A model generated the notes under the pieces. The model saw only the letters and a program-made list of their open reading frames with translations, did not search any database and was not told the DNA's origin. Positions 46,043 through 54,057 of a stretch of 64,000 nt of DNA are shown here, piece after piece. Position numbers and translations under genes: made by a program. Every line of letters begins with the position of its first letter. Position 1 is the stretch's first letter. The DNA lies in contig NZ_ANBB01000046.1 in the NCBI RefSeq assembly GCF_000341105.1, forward strand, positions 1 through 64,000, written 5' to 3'. This DNA is from Nocardiopsis potens DSM 45234. GTDB lineage: Bacteria; Actinomycetota; Actinomycetes; Streptosporangiales; Streptosporangiaceae.

Positions 46043-46136
46043 CGCCTCCGGGGCCGCCCTCCCCGGACCGGGGCGGGGCCGGAACCGGACACCGCGCCTC
46101 CTCCACACCTGAACAACGGAAGTCCGTACTCGGACG

Positions 46137-46180
46137 ATGCGGCGGTGGCGGCCCCAGGAGCGGGGCCGCCACCGCCGCAT
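46137..46180. terminator. Perfect 19-bp hairpin between clgR and the Rrf2 gene
   Basis: ATGCGGCGGTGGCGGCCCC (46137-46155) and its exact complement (46162-46180) enclose a 6-base loop. It lies in the convergent gap and would stop both transcripts. It is one of the strongest stems in the window. Confidence 0.85.
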
Positions 46181-46330
46181 GTGCGTCCGGGCGCCTTCCG
46201 CCGCTCCCGGTGCTGCCGGCGCCCCGGGGCCCTCCGGCACGCGGCAGGGCTCCGCGGCACCGGGACCGGTGCGGGGAGGGGCGGGAGCGTGCCGGGGGAG
46301 GGACGGAGGCGGAAGAGGGCCGGCGGAGGG

Positions 46331-46783
46331 TCAGCTGGCCCAGGCCTCGGGGTCCTCGGCGAGCCGGCGCACCGGGCCGGGCAGATCCCCGGTGGACAGG
46401 TGCTCCAGGGTCACGCTCTCCAGGATGGAGCGCTCGCTGGCGCGCAGCGCGATCCAGACCAGCTGCAGGCTGCGGGCGGCACCGTCGTAGTCGACGTCCT
46501 CCGGGCGCTCGCCGCGGACGTTGGCCAGCGGACCGTCCACCGCGCGGATGATGTCGGCCAGCGATATCTCCGAGGCGGCGCGGGCCAGCCAGTAGCCGCC
46601 GACCGGGCCGCGCTGGCTGCGCACCAGGCCGGCACGGCGCAGCTGGGTGAGGATGTTCTCCAGGAATTTTCCGGGTATGGCCTGGGCGCGCGCGAGCTGT
46701 TCGGCCGTAACCGGGCCGCCACTGGCGGCTGCGAGTTCGGCCGCGGCGCGCAACGCGTAATCGACCCGGGCAGAAAGGCGCAT
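46331..46783 (-). CDS. Rrf2-family regulator lacking cysteines
   Basis: This 150-residue winged-helix regulator reads MRLSARVDYALRAAAELAAASGG at the start, then AEQLARAQAIPGKFLENILTQLRRAGLVRSQRGPVGGYWLARAASEISLADIIRAVDG, a textbook Rrf2 DNA-binding domain. It has no cysteine at all, so it cannot carry the Fe-S cluster of IscR, NsrR or RsrR. It must sense something else or act constitutively. ATG 46783 was chosen over an earlier in-frame ATG because it starts at the family N-terminus. No Fe-S biogenesis genes are nearby. The target is unknown. Confidence 0.88.
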   Translation of the reverse strand: MRLSARVDYALRAAAELAAASGGPVTAEQLARAQAIPGKFLENILTQLRRAGLVRSQRGPVGGYWLARAASEISLADIIRAVDGPLANVRGERPEDVDYDGAARSLQLVWIALRASERSILESVTLEHLSTGDLPGPVRRLAEDPEAWAS

Positions 46784-46987
46784 GCTGCGATTATGCCGTG
46801 AATCGAGAGGAGGACGGTGCAAAGGGGCGGCGGTGCGCCGCCGGGATCCTTCGGTTCGGGGTCATGCCAGGCTGCTCCTGCCGGATTCCGAGGACGCGGC
46901 CCCGGTGCGGGCCGCCTTTTCACCCTACCGAGGCGCGGCACCGGGCGCGCCCCGCCGCCCCCAGCATCGCGCTACCCGCGGCACCGC

Positions 46988-47102
46988 CCCACCCCGTTGA
47001 GCTCCGGCTTGTCATCTTTGCCCGGCCCGCGGAGGCGACCGCGCTCCACCGGGTGGAAAGGGGGCCGGGAAAAGACGACGGCCCTGAGCTCAACGAGGTG
47101 GG
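46988..47102. repeat. Long imperfect inverted repeat after the GH3 gene
   Basis: Left arm 46988-47028 (CCCACCCCGTTGAGCTC, then CTTTGCCCGGCC) and right arm 47062-47102 (GGGCCGGGAAAAGACGACGG, then GAGCTCAACGAGGTGGG) are about 41 nt each with scattered mismatches around a 33-nt spacer. The arms match those at 13796-13904 in order and sequence. Here it lies 3' of the GH3 gene and upstream of the Rrf2 gene, so it probably terminates the sugar-transport operon. Confidence 0.65.
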
Positions 47103-47123
47103 CGCGGGGCCGCGCGTCCCGCC

Positions 47124-48593
47124 TCAGCGCACCGGGGTGCGCACCGCCCCGCCGAGTAGTTCGGCGACGCTGAGGCCGTTCACCCGGGCCGCGCCGTAGC
47201 TGCGGACGTGGGCCCGGCACTCGGGCCGCCAGACCGGCAGGCCCATCTCCACCACCACGGCGTCCGGGCGGCGGCCGCACAGCGCCGCGACGAACCGGCG
47301 GACCTCCGGGTAGCGGTGCGCGTCGCGGACGACGGCCACCAGCGGCCGCCCCGCGGCGGCGGCCAGCACCCGCTCCGGGTCGGCCGCCGCGGCGTCCAGC
47401 CGCTCGGTGCCGGGGAACCACGGGGCGATCCCCCAGGGGACCTCGCCCACCGCGATCCCGGTCGGCACGTCCAGCTCCACCACGACCGGGTCGGCGAGCT
47501 CGGCCGGGGACGGGAGCACGCCGTCCACGCCGACCGCGCGCCGGGCCCCGTCCAGCCCGGAGGCGGAGGGCGGTTCCGGGGCGGGCCGGTCGGCGGTCCA
47601 GGCGCGCAGCGCGGCGGTCCGCTCGGCCGCCTCCTCCAGGCGCTCGCCGGGCAGCCGCCCCTCGCGCACCGCCGCGGTGATCGCCCCGCGCACCGCGGCC
47701 ACCTCCTCGGCGTAGCAGAACCGGCCCAGGCAGAGCAGGTCGCAGCCGGCAGCCAGGGAGCGCACCGCGGCCTCGGGGACGCCGATCTCGCCGCTGACCC
47801 CCGCCATGTCCAGGGCGTCGCTGATCACCGTCCCGTCGAAGCCCAGCTCGCCGCGGAGCAGGTCGACCAGGACGGTGCTGCTGAGCGTGGCGGGCCCGGT
47901 GACGCCCAGCCCGGGCAGGGTGATGTGGGCGGTCAGCACCGCGCGGGTGCCGGCCTGCACGGCGGCGCGGAAGGGGAGCAGCTCCCGGGAGCGGAGCAGC
48001 TCGGCGGAGGCCTCCACCACCGGCAGGTCGACGTGGGAGTCCTGGCTGGTGGCGCCGTGGCCGGGGAAGTGCTTGGCGGTCGCGGCGATCCCGCTGTCCT
48101 GCAGGCCGAGCACGGCCGCCGCGGCGTGCCGGGCGACCAGCGCGGCGTCGGAGCCGAACGAGCGGGTGCCGATGGTGGGGTTGTCGTCCTCGGTGTTCAC
48201 GTCCACCGAGGGGGCGAGGTCCAGGTTGAACCCGAGGCCGCGCAGCTCCGCGCCGAGGGCGGCGTGCACGTCGCGGGTGAGCGCGGTGTCGTCGATGGCG
48301 CCCAGCGCGGCGTTGCCGGGGTAGTCGCTCCCCGCCGCCTGGCCGATCCGGGTGACGTCGCCGCCCTCCTCGTCCAGGGAGATCAGCGGGGCCGCGGCGG
48401 CCGAGGAGAGGGTGCGGTTCAGCGCGACCAGGGCGTCCGGGCCGCCGGACAGGTCGATGTTGTTGTGGAACAGGCAGACGCCGGCGATGCCGTCGGCCAG
48501 GCCGTCGAGGATCCACCGGGGGGCGGAGGTGGACTCGAACGGCACCAGCAGGGTGGCGTTGGCGAGGCGGTCCAGGGAGCGGTCCGCGGGCAT
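47124..48593 (-). CDS. Family 3 glycoside hydrolase, beta-N-acetylhexosaminidase type
   Basis: This 489-residue GH3 enzyme removes terminal N-acetylglucosamine from chitin- or peptidoglycan-derived oligosaccharides. The catalytic domain shows ISLDEEGGDVTRIG, the NagZ signature AKHFPGHGATSQDSHVDLP (K174, H175, H179, with D184 and H186 in the acid/base loop), and the nucleophile D259 in VISDALDMAG. A second C-terminal domain of about 150 residues is present, longer than Gram-negative NagZ. No signal peptide is visible, so it should act inside the cell on imported sugars. It is the last gene of the transporter operon, like dasD in Streptomyces. Confidence 0.9.
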   Translation of the reverse strand: MPADRSLDRLANATLLVPFESTSAPRWILDGLADGIAGVCLFHNNIDLSGGPDALVALNRTLSSAAAAPLISLDEEGGDVTRIGQAAGSDYPGNAALGAIDDTALTRDVHAALGAELRGLGFNLDLAPSVDVNTEDDNPTIGTRSFGSDAALVARHAAAAVLGLQDSGIAATAKHFPGHGATSQDSHVDLPVVEASAELLRSRELLPFRAAVQAGTRAVLTAHITLPGLGVTGPATLSSTVLVDLLRGELGFDGTVISDALDMAGVSGEIGVPEAAVRSLAAGCDLLCLGRFCYAEEVAAVRGAITAAVREGRLPGERLEEAAERTAALRAWTADRPAPEPPSASGLDGARRAVGVDGVLPSPAELADPVVVELDVPTGIAVGEVPWGIAPWFPGTERLDAAAADPERVLAAAAGRPLVAVVRDAHRYPEVRRFVAALCGRRPDAVVVEMGLPVWRPECRAHVRSYGAARVNGLSVAELLGGAVRTPVR

Positions 48594-48749
48594 GGAGGGC
48601 TCTCCGTTCGTTGCGGGCGCGCGGGGCGCGGAGGCGGAGGACGGTGGGGAGGGGGCGGCGCCGCGCGGGCGGGAGCCCCGGCCGGACGAGCCGGTCCGGG
48701 CCGGGTGCGTCGCGCGGCGCCGCCGCGGTGCAAGGGGCTGAGGAGGGGG

Positions 48750-49661
48750 CTACCCCTTGACCGCGCCCATGGTGAGTCCGGAGACCATGCGCCGCTGCAC
48801 GAAGAGGAAGAAGACCATCACGGGGATGGTCAGCAGGGTGGAGGCGGCCATGATCGGTCCCCATTCGGTGCCGGTCCGGCCGAAGTAGTAGGACAGGGTC
48901 AGCGGCAGGGTGAAGCTGTCGGTGCTGCGGCCCAGGAAGGTCAGCGCCACCACGAACTCGTTCCAGGCGGTGATGAAGGCGAAGATGCTCGCCGCGACCA
49001 GGCCCGGCGCCACCAGCGGCATCAGGATCCGCCAGAACACCACGGCGTTGGTCGCGCCGTCGATGGCGGCGGCCTCCTCCAGCTCCTTGGGCACCGCGGC
49101 GACGAAGCCGCGCAGCATCATGATGGTGATCGGCAGCGAGACCGCGGTGTAGACGATCAGGATGCCGGTCAGGTTGCCGAGCATGGTGATCCCGGAGGCG
49201 TCCTGCAGCTTCCGGAAGTTGATGAAGATGGAGATGATGATCGCCTCCATCGGCACCATCTGGATGATCATCAGCAGCACGATGAAGGCGGTGCGCAGCC
49301 GGAACCGGAACCGGGCCACGGCGACCGCGGCGAGCAGCGAGAACAGCGCGCCGAGCAGGACCGAGCCGAGGGCCACGATCAGGCTGTTGGTGAGGAACTG
49401 CCAGAAGTCGACGCCGGGCAGCAGCCGCCCGTTCACCACCCGGTCGAAGTGCTCCAGGGTGAGGGTGCGGGGGAAGAGGGTCTGCTCGGCGGAGAAGATC
49501 TCGCCCTGGGAGCGGAAGGCCGTGGCCACCATCCAGTAGACCGGGAAGACGGAGAACAGCAGCACGGCGACGCCGGCCAGGTAGAGGCCGGCCCGGCGGG
49601 CCAGGACCATCGGCGGGCGGCGCCGGCGCGGCCGGCGGTGCGTGCTGGCGGTGGCGGTCAT
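48750..49661 (-). CDS. Sugar ABC transporter permease (MalG/DasC type)
   Basis: This 303-residue inner-membrane permease has six hydrophobic helices. The cytosolic coupling loop EAAAIDGATNAVVFWRILMPLVAPGLVAA fits the EAA motif of carbohydrate permeases. The ending VQRRMVSGLTMGAVKG is the usual MalG-type C-terminus. The first 25 residues are Arg/Pro-rich. Its ATG overlaps the preceding permease stop. It works with the next two genes to import an oligosaccharide; the GH3 neighbour suggests N-acetylglucosamine-containing sugars. Confidence 0.92.
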   Translation of the reverse strand: MTATASTHRRPRRRRPPMVLARRAGLYLAGVAVLLFSVFPVYWMVATAFRSQGEIFSAEQTLFPRTLTLEHFDRVVNGRLLPGVDFWQFLTNSLIVALGSVLLGALFSLLAAVAVARFRFRLRTAFIVLLMIIQMVPMEAIIISIFINFRKLQDASGITMLGNLTGILIVYTAVSLPITIMMLRGFVAAVPKELEEAAAIDGATNAVVFWRILMPLVAPGLVAASIFAFITAWNEFVVALTFLGRSTDSFTLPLTLSYYFGRTGTEWGPIMAASTLLTIPVMVFFLFVQRRMVSGLTMGAVKG

Positions 49662-50650
49662 CGGGTCTCCCCCTGGCGGATCATGATGCGCAGGTAGTAG
49701 GCGGTGACCGCGAGGATCATCAGGGTCATCACCACCGCGATCGCCGAACCCATGCCGTAGTTGGGCGGGTTCGCGCTGAACCCCTGCTGGTAGATGTAGT
49801 ACGAGAGCAGGTAGACGGACTTGTTCTGGAAGCTGTTGGCCAGGATGTACAGCTGGGTGAAGACCCGCAGGTCCCAGATGATCTGCAGGATCAGCAGCAG
49901 GGCGAACAGCGGCCGCAGCATCGGGAAGGTGACGCTCCAGAAGCTGCGCCAGCCGTTGGCGCCGTCGACCTTCGCCGCCTCGTACAGCTCGTGCGGGATG
50001 CTCTTCAGTCCGGCCAGCACCGAGACCGCGACGAACGGGAACGCCTGCCAGACGATCACCAGGATCAGCACGGAGAAGAGCGGCACCGGCTCCAGGAACC
50101 AGTTGAAGTCCCGCCACCCGGAGCCGACCAGCCAGTCCGGCATCCGGTCCAGGGTCACGTTCACCAGGCCCCGGCCGGGCATGAACAGCCAGCGGAACAC
50201 CAGCGAGGCGCTGATCGCGGGGGTGGCCCAGGCGAGCATCATGCCGATGGCGACCGTGGTGGAGAACCACTTGGGCAGCTTGTGCAGCAGGATGCCGACC
50301 AGGGTGCCCAGCACCAGGGTGATGCCGACCATCAGGACGCACACCACGACGGTGTTGGCCAGGATGCGCCAGAAGGCGGGGTCGCTCAGCAGGGTCTGGT
50401 AGTGCTCCAGGCCCTTGAACTCCGGTGCCGGGGCGTTCGGCATCAGGTGCCGGGTGCTGTACCCGTGCATCGAGTACCACACCATCTGCACGATCGGCCA
50501 GAGCAGCACCCCGGAGAGGATGATCAGTGCCGGTGCGATGAGCAGGTAGGGCGCGGGGAGGCGCGGGCGGCGCCGGGGCCGGGGCGGGCGTTCGGCGCCG
50601 GACTCTCCGCCGGTGCGGCCGGGCGGCGCCGCTTCGATGGTCTGTGCCAT
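49658..50650 (-). CDS. Sugar ABC transporter permease (MalF/DasB type)
   Basis: This 330-residue permease partner has six hydrophobic helices (for example PYLLIAPALIILSGVLLWPIVQMVWYSM). The coupling loop is YEAAKVDGANGWRSFWSVTFPMLRPL, an EAA-type motif. An Arg/Pro-rich N-terminal tail precedes helix 1. It overlaps the downstream permease by ATGA, so the two are made together. A strong hairpin lies between the binding-protein gene and this one. No ATPase gene is in the operon; in Streptomyces such transporters share the MsiK ATPase encoded elsewhere. Confidence 0.92.
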   Translation of the reverse strand: MAQTIEAAPPGRTGGESGAERPPRPRRRPRLPAPYLLIAPALIILSGVLLWPIVQMVWYSMHGYSTRHLMPNAPAPEFKGLEHYQTLLSDPAFWRILANTVVVCVLMVGITLVLGTLVGILLHKLPKWFSTTVAIGMMLAWATPAISASLVFRWLFMPGRGLVNVTLDRMPDWLVGSGWRDFNWFLEPVPLFSVLILVIVWQAFPFVAVSVLAGLKSIPHELYEAAKVDGANGWRSFWSVTFPMLRPLFALLLILQIIWDLRVFTQLYILANSFQNKSVYLLSYYIYQQGFSANPPNYGMGSAIAVVMTLMILAVTAYYLRIMIRQGETR

Positions 50651-50741
50651 GACTGGCTTCTCAATCTGGAGGGCCGGGACGGGGGGAACGGGCGCTCGGT
50701 CGGCCGGCGTCCCGGGGCGGGCTCGTCGGAGGGGTGGGGAA

Positions 50742-50779
50742 GGGGCGGCCGGGAGGAGAGAGAGGGGACCGGCCGCCCC
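50742..50779 (-). terminator. Hairpin between binding-protein and permease genes
   Basis: GGGGCGGCCGG (50742-50752) and CCGGCCGCCCC (50769-50779) make an 11-bp stem with a 16-base loop in the 152-bp gap. Partial termination here would give more binding protein than permease, a common arrangement in sugar ABC operons. Confidence 0.65.
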
Positions 50780-50802
50780 GGGTCATGGGGCCTGCGCCCG
50801 GA

Positions 50803-52089
50803 TTACTCGGTCTCCTCGTTGAGGGTCGCGGTGAGGTCCTTGTTCGCCTGTTCCAGGACGGCGTCGACGTCCTCGCCCTTGACGATCTCCAGGACGGCGG
50901 CCGGCAGGATCTTCTGGTCCTGGTCGGCGGTGGTCCAGCGCGGGGTGGCCGGGAAGAACTGGGTGTTCTTCATCTGCTCGGCGCCGGCCGCGGTGACCGG
51001 GTCCTCCTGGTAGCTCTGGTCGTCGAGCAGCTCCGGGTAGGCCGGGAAGTAGCCGGCGGCGTCGGCGTAGCCCTTGCCGCCCTCCTTGTCGCCCATCAGC
51101 TTCAGCAGCTCGAAGGCGTGGGCGGGGTGCTCGGTGGTGGAGAAGACGGTGAGCGCGGAGCCGCCGGCGAAGGCCGGGGCGATCCCCTCGGCGCCGGGGA
51201 TCGGGGCGGCGGAGATCTCCTCCAGCAGCTCCGGGTCCTCGGCCTGCTCCTCCATCTGGCCCATGGCCCAGGAGCCGTCGATGTACATGCCGAGCTTGCC
51301 GTTGGCCATGTCGGCCAGCGGGATCAGCTCGTTCTCACCGACGTAGGACTGCGGGGAGATCTCCTCCTCGGTGGTGAGGGAGGCGTAGAAGTCGATGGCC
51401 TCCTTGGTCTCCGGGGAGGTCAGCCTCCCCTCCCACTGCTCGCCGTTCTGCACCGCGATCTCGCCGCCGTTGCTCCAGATGAAGCTGGCGATGCCGTTGG
51501 TGAAGTCGGTCGGCGCGGCGAAGCCGGGGACGTCGTGCTCCTTCTCGACCGCCTTGGCGACGTCGACGAGCTCCTTCCAGGTGGTCGGGGGCGCCATGCC
51601 GAGGTCCTCGAGCCAGTCGGCGCGGTAGTAGAGGGTGCGCACCCCGGCGAACCACGGGACGCCGTACTGGACCCCGTCGAACTGCCCGTACTCCAGCGCG
51701 TTCTGGTCCAGGTCGGCGGCGTCCTCCCAGTCGCCCATGTGCTCGTCCAGGGAGAGCAGCGCACCCTGGTTGGCCCAGTTGCCGGTCTGGTCGTTGCCGA
51801 CCTCCAGCACGTCGGGGGCGTCGCCGCCGGCCACCGCGTTGGTGATCGACTGCTGGGCGTCCTCCCACGGGATGAACTCCACCTCGACCGCGGTGTCGGG
51901 GTAGGTCTCCTGGTACCGCTTCTCGATGCCGTCGAAGTACTCCACCAGCGGGTCCTGGGCGGTGCCCATGACCCAGACGGTCAGGCTGTCCGGGGCCTCG
52001 GAGGGGTCCGCGGCGTCTCCCCCGCCGCCTCCGCAGGCGGTGGCGAGGAGGACCGCCGTGGAGGCGGCCGCGATCTTCGGGAATCTCAC
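50803..52089 (-). CDS. Sugar-binding lipoprotein of the ABC transporter (DasA type)
   Basis: This 428-residue extracellular solute-binding protein (family 1) is the substrate receptor. The signal is RFPKIAAASTAVLLATACGGGGG with the lipid-modified Cys at residue 19; the lipobox is imperfect but the Gly-rich spacer is typical. Fold marks include LTVWVMG, VEVEFIPWEDAQQSI, LEVGNDQTGNWANQGALLSLD and GKLGMYIDGSWAMGQ. It ends in TATLNEETE. GTG 52089 is chosen because AAGGGAGAG lies 6 bases upstream and the signal peptide starts there. It is the first gene of the operon, divergent from the ROK regulator with 265 bp between. Confidence 0.92.
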   Translation of the reverse strand: MRFPKIAAASTAVLLATACGGGGGDAADPSEAPDSLTVWVMGTAQDPLVEYFDGIEKRYQETYPDTAVEVEFIPWEDAQQSITNAVAGGDAPDVLEVGNDQTGNWANQGALLSLDEHMGDWEDAADLDQNALEYGQFDGVQYGVPWFAGVRTLYYRADWLEDLGMAPPTTWKELVDVAKAVEKEHDVPGFAAPTDFTNGIASFIWSNGGEIAVQNGEQWEGRLTSPETKEAIDFYASLTTEEEISPQSYVGENELIPLADMANGKLGMYIDGSWAMGQMEEQAEDPELLEEISAAPIPGAEGIAPAFAGGSALTVFSTTEHPAHAFELLKLMGDKEGGKGYADAAGYFPAYPELLDDQSYQEDPVTAAGAEQMKNTQFFPATPRWTTADQDQKILPAAVLEIVKGEDVDAVLEQANKDLTATLNEETE

Positions 52090-52306
52090 TCGTTCTCTCC
52101 CTTCACGCGTCGCCACGCGTGCGCCGTCGCGTCGGTGAAGACGCCCCCCGGTCATCTCTGGGTCGGCTACGAACGCTGTGCGGGCTTCGTGTTCGGTGCG
52201 GGGGTGTGCTGATATAGCACTCGTGCATCCGCTGGTCCCGCTCTCCGACGCCGCCCGGCAGCGGGCGGGGGCGCCCGGGAACGAGACCTGGTTCACGTTG
52301 GCGCTA

Positions 52307-52332
52307 AACTAACAGGAAACTTTCCTAACTAA
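52307..52332. promoter_or_regulatory. AT-rich palindromic operator before the ROK gene
   Basis: AGGAAACTTTCCT at 52314-52326 is a perfect palindrome around a central C, bracketed by a direct AACTAA repeat (52307-52312 and 52327-52332). It lies 22 bp before the ROK ATG in an otherwise GC-rich region. Repressors of the NagC/CsnR ROK type use similar AGGAAA...TTTCCT sites, so autoregulation, and possibly control of the divergent transporter, is likely. Confidence 0.7.
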
Positions 52333-52354
52333 TAGGGACGGGGGTGTCACGGTT

Positions 52355-53560
52355 ATGTCTCGGCGTCCGGGGACTCCGCGGCTGCTGAGGCAGCTGAACG
52401 ACCGTGCCGCACTGGAGCTGCTGCTGGCGTCGGGGCCGCTGACGCGGACCCGGCTCGGCCAGGAGACCGGGCTGTCCAAGGTCACCGCATCGCAGCTGCT
52501 CGCCCGGCTGGAGGAGCGCGGCCTGGTGCAGGTGGTGGGCAGCCAGGCCGGCGGCCGCGGCCCCAACGCCGCGCTGTACGCCGTGGTCCCCTCCAGCGCC
52601 TACGCGGTGGCGCTGGACGTCAGCGCGACCGAGGTCGACATCGTGCTGGCCGACGTCTCCGGCACCGTCGTCGCCCAGGACGCGGTGGACCCCACCGCCG
52701 CCCCCGACCCGGTCGGCGCGGTCTGCGCCGCCGTCACCGGGCTGATCGAACGGGCCGGAGTCCCCCGGGACCGGCTGCACGCCTGCGTCATCGGCACCCC
52801 CGGAGTGGTCGACCCCCGGACCGGGGCGGTCCGCTTCTCCTTCGACCTGCACGCCTGGTTGGAGGGCGTGTTCGACGCGCTCGGCACCGAGCTGGAGCGC
52901 CCGGTCGCGATAGAGAACGACGTCAACCTGGCGGCGCTGGCCGAGCACGCCGAGGGCGCCGCCGAAGAGGTCTCCGACTTCGTGCTGATGTGGCTGGGCA
53001 GCGGGGTCGGCATGGCCATCGTGCTCAACGACCGGATCCACGGCGGCCGCTCCGGCGGGGCAGGGGAGATCGGCTACCTCCCGGTCCCCGGCGCGCCGCT
53101 GCCGGGCGACGTCGGCCTGCCCGGCGGCTACCAGTCGCTCCGCACCGAGGAGGGCACCATCGCGCACGGCTTCCAGTCGCTGGTCGGCGCCCGGGAGATC
53201 GTGGTGCTCGGCAACGGGCACGGCTTCGAGGGGGGAACCGCGGCCGAGGTGATCGCCGCGGCCCGCAAAGCCGGCTCCGGCGGCGACGCCTTCCTCGACG
53301 AGCTCGCCGAGCGGATCGCCCTCGGCGTCGCCTCGGTCAGCGTGGTGCTCGACCCGGGCCTGGCGGTGCTCGGCGGGGCCGTGGCCGAGGCCGGCGGCGA
53401 CGACCTCGCCCGCCGGGTGGCCGCCGCGGTCCCCCGGGTCGCCCCCAACGCCCCCGACGTCGCGATCGGCCGGGTGCCCGACCCGGTCCTGCGCGGCGCC
53501 CTGCTGCTCGCCGTGCAGAACGCCCGCGAGGAGCTGTTCGCCGCCACGGCGGAGGAGTAG
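52355..53560 (+). CDS. ROK-family transcriptional repressor
   Basis: This 401-residue protein has an N-terminal winged helix (RAALELLLASGPLTRTRLGQETGLSKVTASQLLARLEERGL) followed by a sugar-kinase-like ROK domain (VALDVSATEVDIVLADVSG, GTPGVVDPRTG, IENDVNLAALAEH, LGSGVGMAIVLNDRIHGG, GGAGEIGYLPVPG). The kinase ExGH motif reads EIGY, and the Cys-rich zinc motif that normally follows is absent. It is thus a sugar-sensing regulator, not a kinase. It is divergent from the sugar transporter operon, which it presumably represses until N-acetylglucosamine-type sugars arrive. In Streptomyces the comparable das operon is under GntR-type DasR. Confidence 0.92.
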   Translation: MSRRPGTPRLLRQLNDRAALELLLASGPLTRTRLGQETGLSKVTASQLLARLEERGLVQVVGSQAGGRGPNAALYAVVPSSAYAVALDVSATEVDIVLADVSGTVVAQDAVDPTAAPDPVGAVCAAVTGLIERAGVPRDRLHACVIGTPGVVDPRTGAVRFSFDLHAWLEGVFDALGTELERPVAIENDVNLAALAEHAEGAAEEVSDFVLMWLGSGVGMAIVLNDRIHGGRSGGAGEIGYLPVPGAPLPGDVGLPGGYQSLRTEEGTIAHGFQSLVGAREIVVLGNGHGFEGGTAAEVIAAARKAGSGGDAFLDELAERIALGVASVSVVLDPGLAVLGGAVAEAGGDDLARRVAAAVPRVAPNAPDVAIGRVPDPVLRGALLLAVQNAREELFAATAEE

Positions 53561-53792
53561 CCCGCGCGCGCCGCCCGGAGCGGTCCGCCCGGTGGCCGGC
53601 CGGACCCCGGGCGGGGTACCCGCCGCGGGCCGCGTACCGCGGAGGATGCAGGGCGGGTTCACCCGTGCGGCGGACGCGGGGCGGGCGGGCCGCTCCCTAG
53701 CGTCATCGGTGCAAGGCTCCGCCCGCCCCGGAACCGCCCCCTCCGCGGGGCCGGGGCGGGCGGGGGTGGCACGGAGTGAAGGGGGAGCGGCG

Positions 53793-54017
53793 ATGAAGAT
53801 CCTCGGCGCCGCCGTGGCCGGGCTCTTCGGCGGATGGCTGCTGGGCTTCCTGCTGTCCAGCGCGGTGCGCATTCTGCTGCACTACACCGGCATCGGGTCC
53901 GACGGGATCGGCGTGGCGGTCGCGGCGGGGCCGGCGCCCTACGCGACGGCGCTGATCGGGGCGGTGGCGGTCCCGGTCATCGCGGCGAAGCGGCCGGAGG
54001 AGAGCGGCGGCCGGTAG
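53793..54017 (+). CDS. Small membrane protein, 74 residues
   Basis: This 74-residue protein has two hydrophobic segments (ILGAAVAGLFGGWLLGFLLSSAVRILL and YATALIGAVAVPVIAAKR) and a Gly-rich turn between them. ATG 53793 follows AAGGGGGAGCGG. I do not recognise the family. It lies in the gap between the ROK gene and the MFS gene, preceded by a GC hairpin (GCCCGCCCCGG at 53721, complement at 53751) that may end the ROK transcript. The rest of the 232-bp gap shows nothing else. Confidence 0.6.
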   Translation: MKILGAAVAGLFGGWLLGFLLSSAVRILLHYTGIGSDGIGVAVAAGPAPYATALIGAVAVPVIAAKRPEESGGR

Positions 54018-54057
54018 CGGCCTTGTCCGCCGCACGGGGGCGGCCTATCCTCGGAGC

